Source of the DNA: CAZAGT01 sp964484515
GTDB taxonomy: Bacteria; Desulfobacterota; DSM-4660; Desulfatiglandales; HGW-15
Assembly: GCA_964484515.1 (NCBI GenBank)
Contig: CAZAGT010000150.1
Span: 1-11,753, forward strand
DNA: 11,753 nt
Direction: 5' to 3'
The notes below the pieces were generated by a model that was given only the letters and a program-made list of their open reading frames with translations, did not search any database and was not told the DNA's origin. Position numbers and translations under genes: made by a program. Position 1 is the first letter of the stretch, and every line of letters starts with the position of its first letter. Shown in pieces: positions 6,421-11,753 of the stretch.

Positions 6421-7329
6421 ATGCCAGGCATTATGCCCCTAAGGACAGCCCTCTTTGTCCCTGGGAACCGCCCGGATCGCGTCGACAAGGCGGTTCGCGC
6501 GGGAGCGGATGCGGTGATCATCGATCTTGAAGATGCTGTGCCCTTGGATCTCAAGGTGCAGACCCGCGCGAAGGTGCGTCAGAAGGTCATGGAACACAGG
6601 GATCAGAGGATCTTCGTCCGCGTCAATGCCCTGGCAACCGAGTTCTTTCAGGAAGACATCGACAGCGTCGTCGTAGAGGGGCTTGACGGCGTGGTCGCCC
6701 CTAAGGTGGAGAGCGCGTCTGAGATTCGCGCGGTCTACGAACGCCTCGTCGTCGCGGAGGAAAAGCAAGGAATCGCGCCCGGACAGATCCTGCTCATGCC
6801 CCTGATCGAATCGGCTATGGGGGTGGAACGCGTAGCTGAGATCGTGGCCGAAAAGACGGTCAGGGACAGGCTTTTTACCGTGTTCTTTGGGGCCCTCGAC
6901 TACACCTTGGATCTGGGGATTGAAATGACCCGCGAGGGTGTTGAGCTCCTCTATCCCCGTTCGCGGATCGCCATCGCCTGCCGGGCGGGAGGGATTGAGC
7001 CCCCCATCGATAGCCCCTTCATGATCGACCTCAGGGACATGGAGGCCCTAAGGGCGGATGCTGTGAGGGCCAAGGCCCTTGGCTTCCAGGGCAAACAGTG
7101 TATTCATCCCAATCAAATCGAACCCTGTCATGACGTTTTTTCACCAAGCCAAGAAGAGATTCAACAAGCACAAAGGATCGTCGCGACCTTTGAGGAGGCT
7201 GAGGCCAAGGGCACAGCGGCTTTGCAACTGGACGGCAAGTTTATCGATTACCCTGCCGTGGAGCGAGCACGACGAATCATACGTTTGGCTGATCTGCTTC
7301 CTCACAGCAGTTCGAGCGTTACGAGATGA
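6421..7329 (+). CDS. HpcH/HpaI aldolase / CitE-like acyl-CoA lyase (malyl- or citramalyl-CoA lyase type)
   Basis: A TIM-barrel, Mg-dependent carbon-carbon lyase of the citrate lyase beta/malyl-CoA lyase group, which splits or forms beta-hydroxyacyl-CoA esters such as malyl-, citramalyl- or beta-methylmalyl-CoA. Numbering from an ATG at 6400: RTALFVPGNRPDRVDKA (15-31), LEDAVP with the first acidic residues (43-48), VRVN (73-76), PKVE (101-104), PLIESA with Glu137 (135-140), FGALDYTLDLG (163-173), and GFQGKQCIHPNQI (228-240). All expected motifs are there and the length is normal. ATG 6421 is preferred, since GAGG at 6411-6414 is 6 bases upstream, while the ATG at 6400 has only a GAGG 14 bases away; neither choice touches a motif. 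No sign of a CitD or CitF partner, so it is not a citrate lyase complex. It appears to head the lyase-ferredoxin-regulator-sdh cluster. Exact substrate unknown. Confidence 0.9.
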   Translation: MPGIMPLRTALFVPGNRPDRVDKAVRAGADAVIIDLEDAVPLDLKVQTRAKVRQKVMEHRDQRIFVRVNALATEFFQEDIDSVVVEGLDGVVAPKVESASEIRAVYERLVVAEEKQGIAPGQILLMPLIESAMGVERVAEIVAEKTVRDRLFTVFFGALDYTLDLGIEMTREGVELLYPRSRIAIACRAGGIEPPIDSPFMIDLRDMEALRADAVRAKALGFQGKQCIHPNQIEPCHDVFSPSQEEIQQAQRIVATFEEAEAKGTAALQLDGKFIDYPAVERARRIIRLADLLPHSSSSVTR

Positions 7330-7361
7330 TTGAGAAATACTTTAACCTTCGGGAGATTGAG

Positions 7362-7580
7362 ATGAGCGAGTTCATACGCCTGGAGATCGACCTGAAACAG
7401 TGCATTGGGATGAGAGACTGCGGAAGGTGTGTGCAAGTTTGCCCTGTCAGTATTTTTGATTCTCAGGGAGACCTACCTCTCGTGCTCGCAGAGAGCCAGG
7501 ACGAGTGTATTCTCTGCGATCAGTGCCTAAAGGCCTGTACACTCGACGCGATAGCGCTTCGCAAATTATACGAGAACTGA
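7362..7580 (+). CDS. Two-cluster 4Fe-4S ferredoxin
   Basis: A 72-residue electron carrier with two Cys sets. The first is C14-x5-C20-x2-C23-x3-C27-Pro, longer than the usual CxxCxxCxxxCP by three residues; the second is the usual C49-x2-C52-x2-C55-x3-C59, followed by Thr and not Pro. Each set has four Cys, so two [4Fe-4S] clusters are likely. The frame stays open back to an ATG at 7326 that overlaps the lyase stop as ATGA, but GGGAG at 7351-7355 sits 6 bases before the ATG at 7362, and MSEFIRLEID is a natural ferredoxin start. It lies 32 bases after the lyase and 19 before the regulator, so co-transcription is expected. Partners are unknown; an oxidoreductase tied to the same pathway is the plain guess. 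Confidence 0.88.
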   Translation: MSEFIRLEIDLKQCIGMRDCGRCVQVCPVSIFDSQGDLPLVLAESQDECILCDQCLKACTLDAIALRKLYEN

Positions 7581-7599
7581 AGGGGATTGAGGAGTAGGC

Positions 7600-8322
7600 A
7601 TGTCCGATCTATCGAGCAAGATCAGAGAGACCTTCGTCAAACCCGCGGTTCTCGTCGAAAATGTATCCCGAATCCTGAGTGAGGCCATCCTTGAGGGTAC
7701 CCTCAAGGAAGGGGACCGATTGATCGAGGCCGACTTGAAGGATCAGTTCGGCATCAGCCGTTCCCCGCTGCGGGAGGCCTTCCGGGTTCTCGAAAAAAAA
7801 GGGCTTGTTGAAATCGTCCCCCGCAAGGGCACGTTTGTCAAAAACATCAGCCGGCGTGACATCGAGGAACACTTTCCCGTGCGTTCGGTTCTTGAAGGAT
7901 TGGCGGCTAGGGAGGCCTATCAAAGGATAGCCGAAGAGGATCTGGAGGAAATGTCGCTCGCGTTCGCCAATATGAAGCGCGCCGCCGACAACAATGACGT
8001 CAAGGCCTACTGGGAACATCACTCTTTGTTCCACAAGGTATGGATCAATGCTTGCGCAAATCTACTTCTCGTCGACCTCTTGACCACCCTGCGGATGCAC
8101 ACGATGTGGTATCGCTTTTCATACAAGTACTACATGGAGGATTTTCGCAAGTCGCTGCGAATTCACAAACGAATCCTGGATCTCTTTAAGAGCAAGAAAT
8201 CCGACCCGCGGGAAATAGAAGCGGTGGTGCGGGATCACATCGAGATGGCTGTCGAAAGGTTTTTGGCCTACCTGGAAGAGCAAGAAAGAGAGCTTGCCAA
8301 GAGCGGGCACCCAAGGAAATGA
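7600..8322 (+). CDS. GntR family transcriptional regulator, FadR/FCD subfamily
   Basis: A 240-residue DNA-binding regulator. The N-terminal winged helix spans about residues 15-82, with the recognition part FGISRSPLREAFRVLEKKGL (50-69) and the wing PRKGTFVKNIS. The C-terminal all-helical FCD domain (about 87-225) has the three His expected to hold a metal: His145 in LFHKVW, His189 in RIHKRI and His213 in RDHIEM. FCD regulators usually bind small carboxylates such as lactate, malonate, citrate or gluconate, and often control the operon they sit in. GAGGAG lies about 8 bases before the ATG. The stop codon overlaps the start of the membrane-anchor gene (ATGA at 8319-8322), which ties its translation to the succinate dehydrogenase subunits. 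A carboxylate effector linked to the lyase or dehydrogenase is the likely signal (inference). I found no convincing operator palindrome upstream. Confidence 0.92.
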   Translation: MSDLSSKIRETFVKPAVLVENVSRILSEAILEGTLKEGDRLIEADLKDQFGISRSPLREAFRVLEKKGLVEIVPRKGTFVKNISRRDIEEHFPVRSVLEGLAAREAYQRIAEEDLEEMSLAFANMKRAADNNDVKAYWEHHSLFHKVWINACANLLLVDLLTTLRMHTMWYRFSYKYYMEDFRKSLRIHKRILDLFKSKKSDPREIEAVVRDHIEMAVERFLAYLEEQERELAKSGHPRK

Positions 8323-9134
8323 TGCTGAAGAGCCTCGAGACGCGTCCCCTTTCCCTCCTGGCAAGATTGCCCCTGATCTCATTCTACGCCAAGACGAGAG
8401 GCTGGTATTTTGTGTTGAGCTGGTGCCATCGGCTGACCGGCATCTTGCTTGTAGGCTATGCCTTGTATCATATGTATATCCTCCTATTCTTGGCCGAACC
8501 CGCCGCCTACGACGCAAAGATGCAGGTCTACGGCCATCCGATCTTCAAATTCCTGGAGTGGGGCCTGGCTATTCCGGTCATCTTTCACGCCCTTAACGGA
8601 GGGAGACTGATCCTTTATGAAAGTTTTGGTCGCCGTGACGATGAATCCATGGTCCGCTGGCTCACAGGGCTTTCTCTCCTCTACGTGGTCCTTTTCGGGA
8701 TCCTGCTGAGGATGGAAAACCAAACCGTCTCGGCCCCGTTCTATTGGGTGACCATGTCTTTCGTTGCGCTGACGCTGACATACGCAACGGCAAGAAGCAT
8801 CGTCACCACGCCCAATTCCATCTTCTGGAAGCTTCAAAGGATCAGTGGCGTTTATCTGCTCATCATGATCCCCTCGCATCTGGCGTTTATGCATCTTAAT
8901 CCGGCCATGGGTAAAGAGGCCGAGACGGTGATTGCGAGATTGCAGAACCCCTTTGTCAAGACGGTTGATATCAGTTTGATTGTGGGAACGATGTATCATG
9001 GGGGGTACGGGTTGATCTCGCTGTTGCGCGACTACCTGGCCTGCCGCTCACATCAATGGGCCTTGACCTTACTGGTCACGTTATTGGCCCTCATCGTCAC
9101 CCTTGTTGGTATTCGACTGACGGTCAGCGTCTGA
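8319..9134 (+). CDS. Fused SdhC-SdhD membrane anchor of succinate dehydrogenase/fumarate reductase
   Basis: A 271-residue membrane protein, twice the length of a single SdhC or SdhD. The first half has SdhC marks: WCHRLTG (35-41), FHALNGGR (89-96) with His90 in the heme-ligand place, and helices near 34-58, 76-99 and 112-131. The second half has SdhD marks: WKLQRISG (170-177), a helix with His187 and His192, MYHGGYGLISLLRDY (225-239) with His227, and a last helix at 247-269. Between them, 141-161 looks like an extra helix. The His pairs could hold two b hemes. Common type B anchors have five helices and about 200-260 residues. AAGGAA at 8313-8318 serves ATG 8319 or, with better spacing, ATG 8322. 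The gene overlaps the regulator stop and precedes sdhA by about 550 bases. The family is firm; the seven-helix layout is my reading of hydrophobic stretches. Confidence 0.87.
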   Translation: MMLKSLETRPLSLLARLPLISFYAKTRGWYFVLSWCHRLTGILLVGYALYHMYILLFLAEPAAYDAKMQVYGHPIFKFLEWGLAIPVIFHALNGGRLILYESFGRRDDESMVRWLTGLSLLYVVLFGILLRMENQTVSAPFYWVTMSFVALTLTYATARSIVTTPNSIFWKLQRISGVYLLIMIPSHLAFMHLNPAMGKEAETVIARLQNPFVKTVDISLIVGTMYHGGYGLISLLRDYLACRSHQWALTLLVTLLALIVTLVGIRLTVSV

Positions 9135-9183
9135 AGCCTGAAACCCTGATTGAGCGAGGCGTCAATTTGGGAGCTTTCCGCGA

Positions 9184-9200
9184 TCAGCTCTCAGCAGTCA
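9184..9200 (-). repeat. 17-base dispersed repeat, inverted partner of 5307-5323
   Basis: This is the exact reverse complement of 5307-5323. It lies 50 bases after the anchor gene, outside any reading frame I accept. The similarity does not extend clearly beyond the 17 bases. Confidence 0.45.
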
Positions 9201-9297
9201 GCGCCACCCCTTGCCGCAGGGCGGCCAGGTTGATCGACTGGGAAGCTTCATGAAATCTGTACGTGAATTTGACGTTTTCAGATCTTCGGCGTCTGTT

Positions 9298-9515
9298 CGC
9301 CTGGTCACGGGGGTCTCTTTTCAAAAACGAAACGTTACCCGCTCGAACGCTGGAGAAGCTTGCAGGCAAGGCAGCCGGAGCAGATTCAGAGAATGGGCCA
9401 AGGCTATCAATCCGGCCTATACCGCGGTGGCCCTCCGGCCGCCTCGGGTAGCGCCTTATGCCGAGACAACGCACTCAATTCCTCGTTTTTGAAAAGAGAT
9501 CCCCATGGCCGGGCG
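9298..9515. mobile_element. MITE-like element with 33-base inverted repeats (or long RNA hairpin)
   Basis: Arm 9298-9330 pairs with arm 9483-9515 in inverted orientation: 29 Watson-Crick pairs, three G-T positions (9313/9500, 9305/9508, 9302/9511) and one C-A mismatch (9308/9505). The inner 18 bases (TCGTTTTTGAAAAGAGA side) are the most exact. The 152-base core codes for nothing recognisable and is rich in G and C. The layout, small size, long terminal repeats and no transposase, fits a miniature inverted-repeat element. No clear target-site duplication is visible: the flanks are GTCTGTT on the left and TTAAGGC on the right. Because the arms differ almost only by G-T wobbles on the plus strand, a transcript could also fold into a 33-pair stem, so a regulatory RNA or processing site is an alternative. 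Confidence 0.5.
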
Positions 9516-9575
9516 TTAAGGCTTTAAAGACCTCATTTCATGGAGTTTCATGCGAGCTCAGGGATACACAAGGGC

Positions 9576-9600
9576 GGCCGGCTTGAGGCTTTCGCCGGCC
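9576..9600 (+). promoter_or_regulatory. Hairpin in the sdhA leader
   Basis: GGCCGGC at 9576-9582 pairs with GCCGGCC at 9594-9600 around an 11-base loop, a stable all-GC stem. No T-rich run follows, so it is not a standard intrinsic terminator. It lies between the inverted-repeat element and sdhA and might slow transcription or protect the downstream message; no role is proven. Confidence 0.3.
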
Positions 9601-9650
9601 CCTGATCCCCGACCCCGGATTTGAACAACGGAAAGAGGACTACAGACGAC

Positions 9651-9666
9651 GGAGCGTTTGCGCTCC
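9651..9666 (+). promoter_or_regulatory. Small hairpin just upstream of sdhA start
   Basis: GGAGCG (9651-9656) and CGCTCC (9661-9666) form a 6-pair stem with a TTTG loop. It ends four bases before the AAGGTG box (9670-9675) that precedes the ATG at 9688. It covers the TTG at 9658, which argues against that codon as the start. A translational effect is possible but not shown. Confidence 0.25.
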
Positions 9667-9687
9667 ATTAAGGTGAAAGCATTCTGG

Positions 9688-11484
9688 ATGCAAAACCAAC
9701 TTCGCATAAGTTCGACCTGGATCTGCGATGTCCTGATTATCGGGGCCGGCGGGGCCGGCCTCAGATGTGCGGCAGAAGTGCTTGAGAAAAGGCCCGAGGC
9801 CCGCGTCACGGCCGTAACCAAAGTCGGTCATCCTCAAAAATCCCACACCTCCACGGCCCAGGGAGGTCTGGCCGCAGTCGACCCGGGTGACCCGGTGGAT
9901 CAACCCGTGTACCACATGTATGATACCTGGAAGGGATCGGACTGTACGGCCGACCAGAATGTGATCAAGAAGATCGTGGAGGCGGCCTGGGATCAGATCG
10001 TGTGGCTGGAAAATCGCGGCATGCATTTCAGCCGCGACGAGGGTGGCGGGTTCAGCAAAAGGACCTTTGGAGGCCATACCTTCCATTTCGGGGAAGGCTC
10101 GGTTTATCGGGCCGTGTTCGAAGCCGATCGAACGGGAAAGGGCATTATCGACACCCTCTGGGGGGAGACCCTCAGGGAGGGTATCGCCTTCATGAATCAG
10201 TGTATCGCCACGGAGTTGCTTTTTAAAGGCAAGCGATGCGTCGGCGCGGTCATCTTCAGGCAAAAGGAGGGAGAGTTTGTCAACATATTGGCGAAAGCAA
10301 CCGTCCTGGCGACGGGCGGGTGCGGACAGCTCTTTCGGGTGACCACGAATTGTCGTCAGAACACCGGAGACGGGCTTGGGCTTGCCCTTCAGGCGGGTCT
10401 GCCGGTGATGGATGCGGAGGCCGTTCAGTTCCATCCCACAGGGATCGTAGGCCCGGGTATTCTAGCCAGTGAGACCTTGCGCTCCGTAGGAGGTATTCTT
10501 CGCAACAGGAATCTGGAACCCTTTATGGAACGCTATGCGCCTCGAATGAAGGAGTTGGCCCCTCGCGACCTTGTGGCACGGGCCATTGAAACTGAAATTC
10601 GTGAAGGGCGCGGTATAACCAATCCCGATCATCAGATTGAACACGTCTGGATCGATTTAAGACATTTGTCCGACTATGTTCACAAGAACCAAATCCCGGA
10701 GGTGAGCGGCTTTTTCAAGAAATTTGTTAACCTGGACCCTCGGATCGATCTTTGCCCGGTGCGACCCAGCGTGCACTACCATATGGGCGGCATCCCGACA
10801 AATGAATTCGGCGATGTGCAAAAGGGACCCGGGGAGTATATGAGCGGCCTCTTTGCCATCGGGGAGTGCGGGGCCGCCAGCTTCCACGGCTTCAATCGGC
10901 TTGGCACGAACTCCATCCTCGAATTGATTACGATGGGGAAATTTGCAGGCGAGCGAATCATTGAATATCTCGGCGAGGACGTAGAAGAGTCGCCGCCGGA
11001 GGCCGGGGAAAGAACCTTTGCGGTCTTCTCGAGGCTCCTGAATCAAACCCGTAAAGCCAGCCTGGGGCAAATCCGGTGGGAAATGCAGAATACGATGACG
11101 GAGAAGGTCGGCATATTTCGCACGGAGCGAGGGCTCACAGAGGGGATTGAGGCATTGCAGGAGCTTAAAGAACGAGCTGACAAGACGGCCTTGTCCTCGA
11201 GAAGTCTGGTGATGAATCAAGAGCTCATACAGCATTGGGAGCTGGATAATCTCTTGGAGGTCGCCACGGTATGCGCCGCCAGTGCTTTATATCGTAGAGA
11301 GTCGCGCGGCGGCCATTTTCGGGATGATTTCCCGGAGCGAAAAGATGAGTTCAATCATCACACTCTGGCCTACCTGACGGAGCACGACACCGTCCAGTTG
11401 GAAAGACGCCCGGTGGATATGAGCCTGTATGAGGCCAGGGATCAGCATTTTGAGAAATTCAACTTCATCGAGCGGAAATATTGA
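9688..11484 (+). CDS. sdhA: Succinate dehydrogenase/fumarate reductase flavoprotein subunit
   Basis: A 598-residue FAD protein that interconverts succinate and fumarate on the cytoplasmic face. From ATG 9688: Rossmann motif DVLIIGAGGAGLR (14-26), SHTSTAQGG (52-60) with His53 in the covalent FAD place, FHFGEGSVYRAVFEADRTG (132-150), LATGGCGQLF (208-217), QFHPTGI with His249, PRDLVARA with Arg293, VHYHMGGIPTN with His363, and FHGFNRLGTNS with Arg404. These are the full set of flavin and dicarboxylate residues. The length equals E. coli SdhA/FrdA. The second position after His363 is His where Met is common. TTG at 9658 also opens the frame, but it lies in a hairpin and the extra ten residues are not typical. 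It is flanked by the fused anchor and sdhB. Direction of the reaction, and whether a methylated or larger dicarboxylate is used, cannot be told from sequence. Confidence 0.95.
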   Translation: MQNQLRISSTWICDVLIIGAGGAGLRCAAEVLEKRPEARVTAVTKVGHPQKSHTSTAQGGLAAVDPGDPVDQPVYHMYDTWKGSDCTADQNVIKKIVEAAWDQIVWLENRGMHFSRDEGGGFSKRTFGGHTFHFGEGSVYRAVFEADRTGKGIIDTLWGETLREGIAFMNQCIATELLFKGKRCVGAVIFRQKEGEFVNILAKATVLATGGCGQLFRVTTNCRQNTGDGLGLALQAGLPVMDAEAVQFHPTGIVGPGILASETLRSVGGILRNRNLEPFMERYAPRMKELAPRDLVARAIETEIREGRGITNPDHQIEHVWIDLRHLSDYVHKNQIPEVSGFFKKFVNLDPRIDLCPVRPSVHYHMGGIPTNEFGDVQKGPGEYMSGLFAIGECGAASFHGFNRLGTNSILELITMGKFAGERIIEYLGEDVEESPPEAGERTFAVFSRLLNQTRKASLGQIRWEMQNTMTEKVGIFRTERGLTEGIEALQELKERADKTALSSRSLVMNQELIQHWELDNLLEVATVCAASALYRRESRGGHFRDDFPERKDEFNHHTLAYLTEHDTVQLERRPVDMSLYEARDQHFEKFNFIERKY

Positions 11485-11602
11485 CCTTAACGCTGAAACA
11501 CGGGAAAGAGGGAAGCGGCACCGCCTATGAAACAACAAGGGTTCACAGGTTCTGGGTTCAACGTTGCTAAACCTCCAAACCTTCGAACTCGTGAAGGGTT
11601 AC

Positions 11603-11753
11603 ATGAAACATACGTATGATATTGTCTTAAGAATACGACGATATGATCCGGATAGCAAAAAATCCTGGGTTCAAGAATATCAGTTAGATGCCGGGAGAAT
11701 CCTTCGATTTACGGATCTTTTCCGAAAGATCAACGACCAATTGGATCCCACCC
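11603..11753 (+). CDS. sdhB: Succinate dehydrogenase/fumarate reductase iron-sulfur subunit, 5' part
   Basis: The first 50 residues of SdhB/FrdB, cut by the window end. They show the expected N-terminal beta-grasp start: IVLRIRRYDPDSKK (7-20), then a Trp-Val-Gln-Glu-Tyr strand and DLFRKINDQLDPT (38-50), which matches the usual VLDALxxIKxxxDPT pattern ahead of the 2Fe-2S Cys. The Cys clusters themselves lie beyond the edge. GAAGGG at 11593-11598 sits 4 bases before the ATG. The 118 bases after sdhA contain only short GGTTC-type repeats. The order anchor, A, B is that of a standard complex. Confidence 0.88.
   Translation, partial: MKHTYDIVLRIRRYDPDSKKSWVQEYQLDAGRILRFTDLFRKINDQLDPT

Larger units (their letters stand above)
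9135..9687. other. 553-base gap inside the sdh cluster
   Basis: Anchor and flavoprotein genes of this complex usually lie within a few dozen bases, so this gap is long. It holds the inverted partner of the 17-base repeat (9184-9200), the 218-base inverted-repeat element (9298-9515) and two hairpins (9576-9600, 9651-9666). A 93-codon plus frame (9211-9492) and a 96-codon minus frame (9184-9474) cross the element, lack ribosome binding sites and do not read like proteins. No gene is called. Confidence 0.6.

Noticed and set aside
7326..7361. ATGA overlap start for the ferredoxin at 7326
   Set aside because: Tempting as translational coupling, but the ATG at 7362 has a far better ribosome binding site and gives a usual ferredoxin N-terminus.
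9211..9492. 93-codon plus frame (and the 96-codon minus frame 9184-9474) in the sdh gap
   Set aside because: Both cross the inverted-repeat arms, lack ribosome binding sites and have composition typical of non-coding GC-rich DNA.
1..11753. CRISPR array, tRNA, rRNA, toxin-antitoxin or phage defence system
   Set aside because: I saw no regularly spaced repeats, no cloverleaf or rRNA motifs, and no proteins with such domains in any frame that looks coding.

Overview
The window looks like accessory chromosome from an anaerobic, environmental bacterium, most plausibly a sulfate reducer or syntroph of the Desulfobacterota. That assignment is an inference from the gene mix (MmgE/PrpD protein, iron alcohol dehydrogenase, Old Yellow Enzyme remnant, ferredoxin, fused succinate dehydrogenase anchor) and from the dispersed non-coding repeats. 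No rRNA or tRNA gene and no marker gene is visible, so the taxonomy stays open.

Left part (1-5341). The window opens inside a dispersed repeat (1-55) whose second copy lies at 5078-5132 next to a strong hairpin. Between the copies are a metallo-beta-lactamase-fold hydrolase (143-967), a decayed MmgE/PrpD gene with a large internal deletion (1068-1448), an iron-containing alcohol dehydrogenase (1488-2663), a small YdhR-type dimeric alpha/beta-barrel protein (3008-3349) and, convergent to it, an intact MmgE/PrpD-family dehydratase, decarboxylase or epimerase (3448-4821, minus).

Middle part (5342-6343). Two gene remnants stand head to head: the first ~90 residues of an Old Yellow Enzyme-type NADH:flavin oxidoreductase (minus) and an open reading frame that joins the first residues of a succinyl-CoA-synthetase-like beta subunit to the last third of the matching alpha subunit (plus). 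Both keep a plausible ribosome binding site. Together with the 1068-1448 remnant they make the region a gene graveyard.

Right part (6421-11753). A plus-strand cluster that looks like an operon: CitE/HpcH-type acyl-CoA lyase, small two-cluster ferredoxin, FadR-type GntR regulator, fused SdhC-SdhD membrane anchor whose start overlaps the regulator stop, then sdhA and the start of sdhB, which runs off the window. A ~550-base gap splits the anchor gene from sdhA and holds a 218-base element with 33-base terminal inverted repeats.

How it may fit together (inference): the lyase would cleave a beta-hydroxyacyl-CoA such as malyl- or citramalyl-CoA, the lost two-subunit ligase just upstream may once have made that thioester, and the regulated succinate dehydrogenase/fumarate reductase would pass C4 (or methyl-branched C5) dicarboxylate electrons to or from the quinone pool. 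The most unusual items are the seven-helix SdhC-SdhD fusion, the ligase beta/alpha deletion chimera, the regulator-anchor coupling, and the inverted-repeat element inside the sdh cluster.
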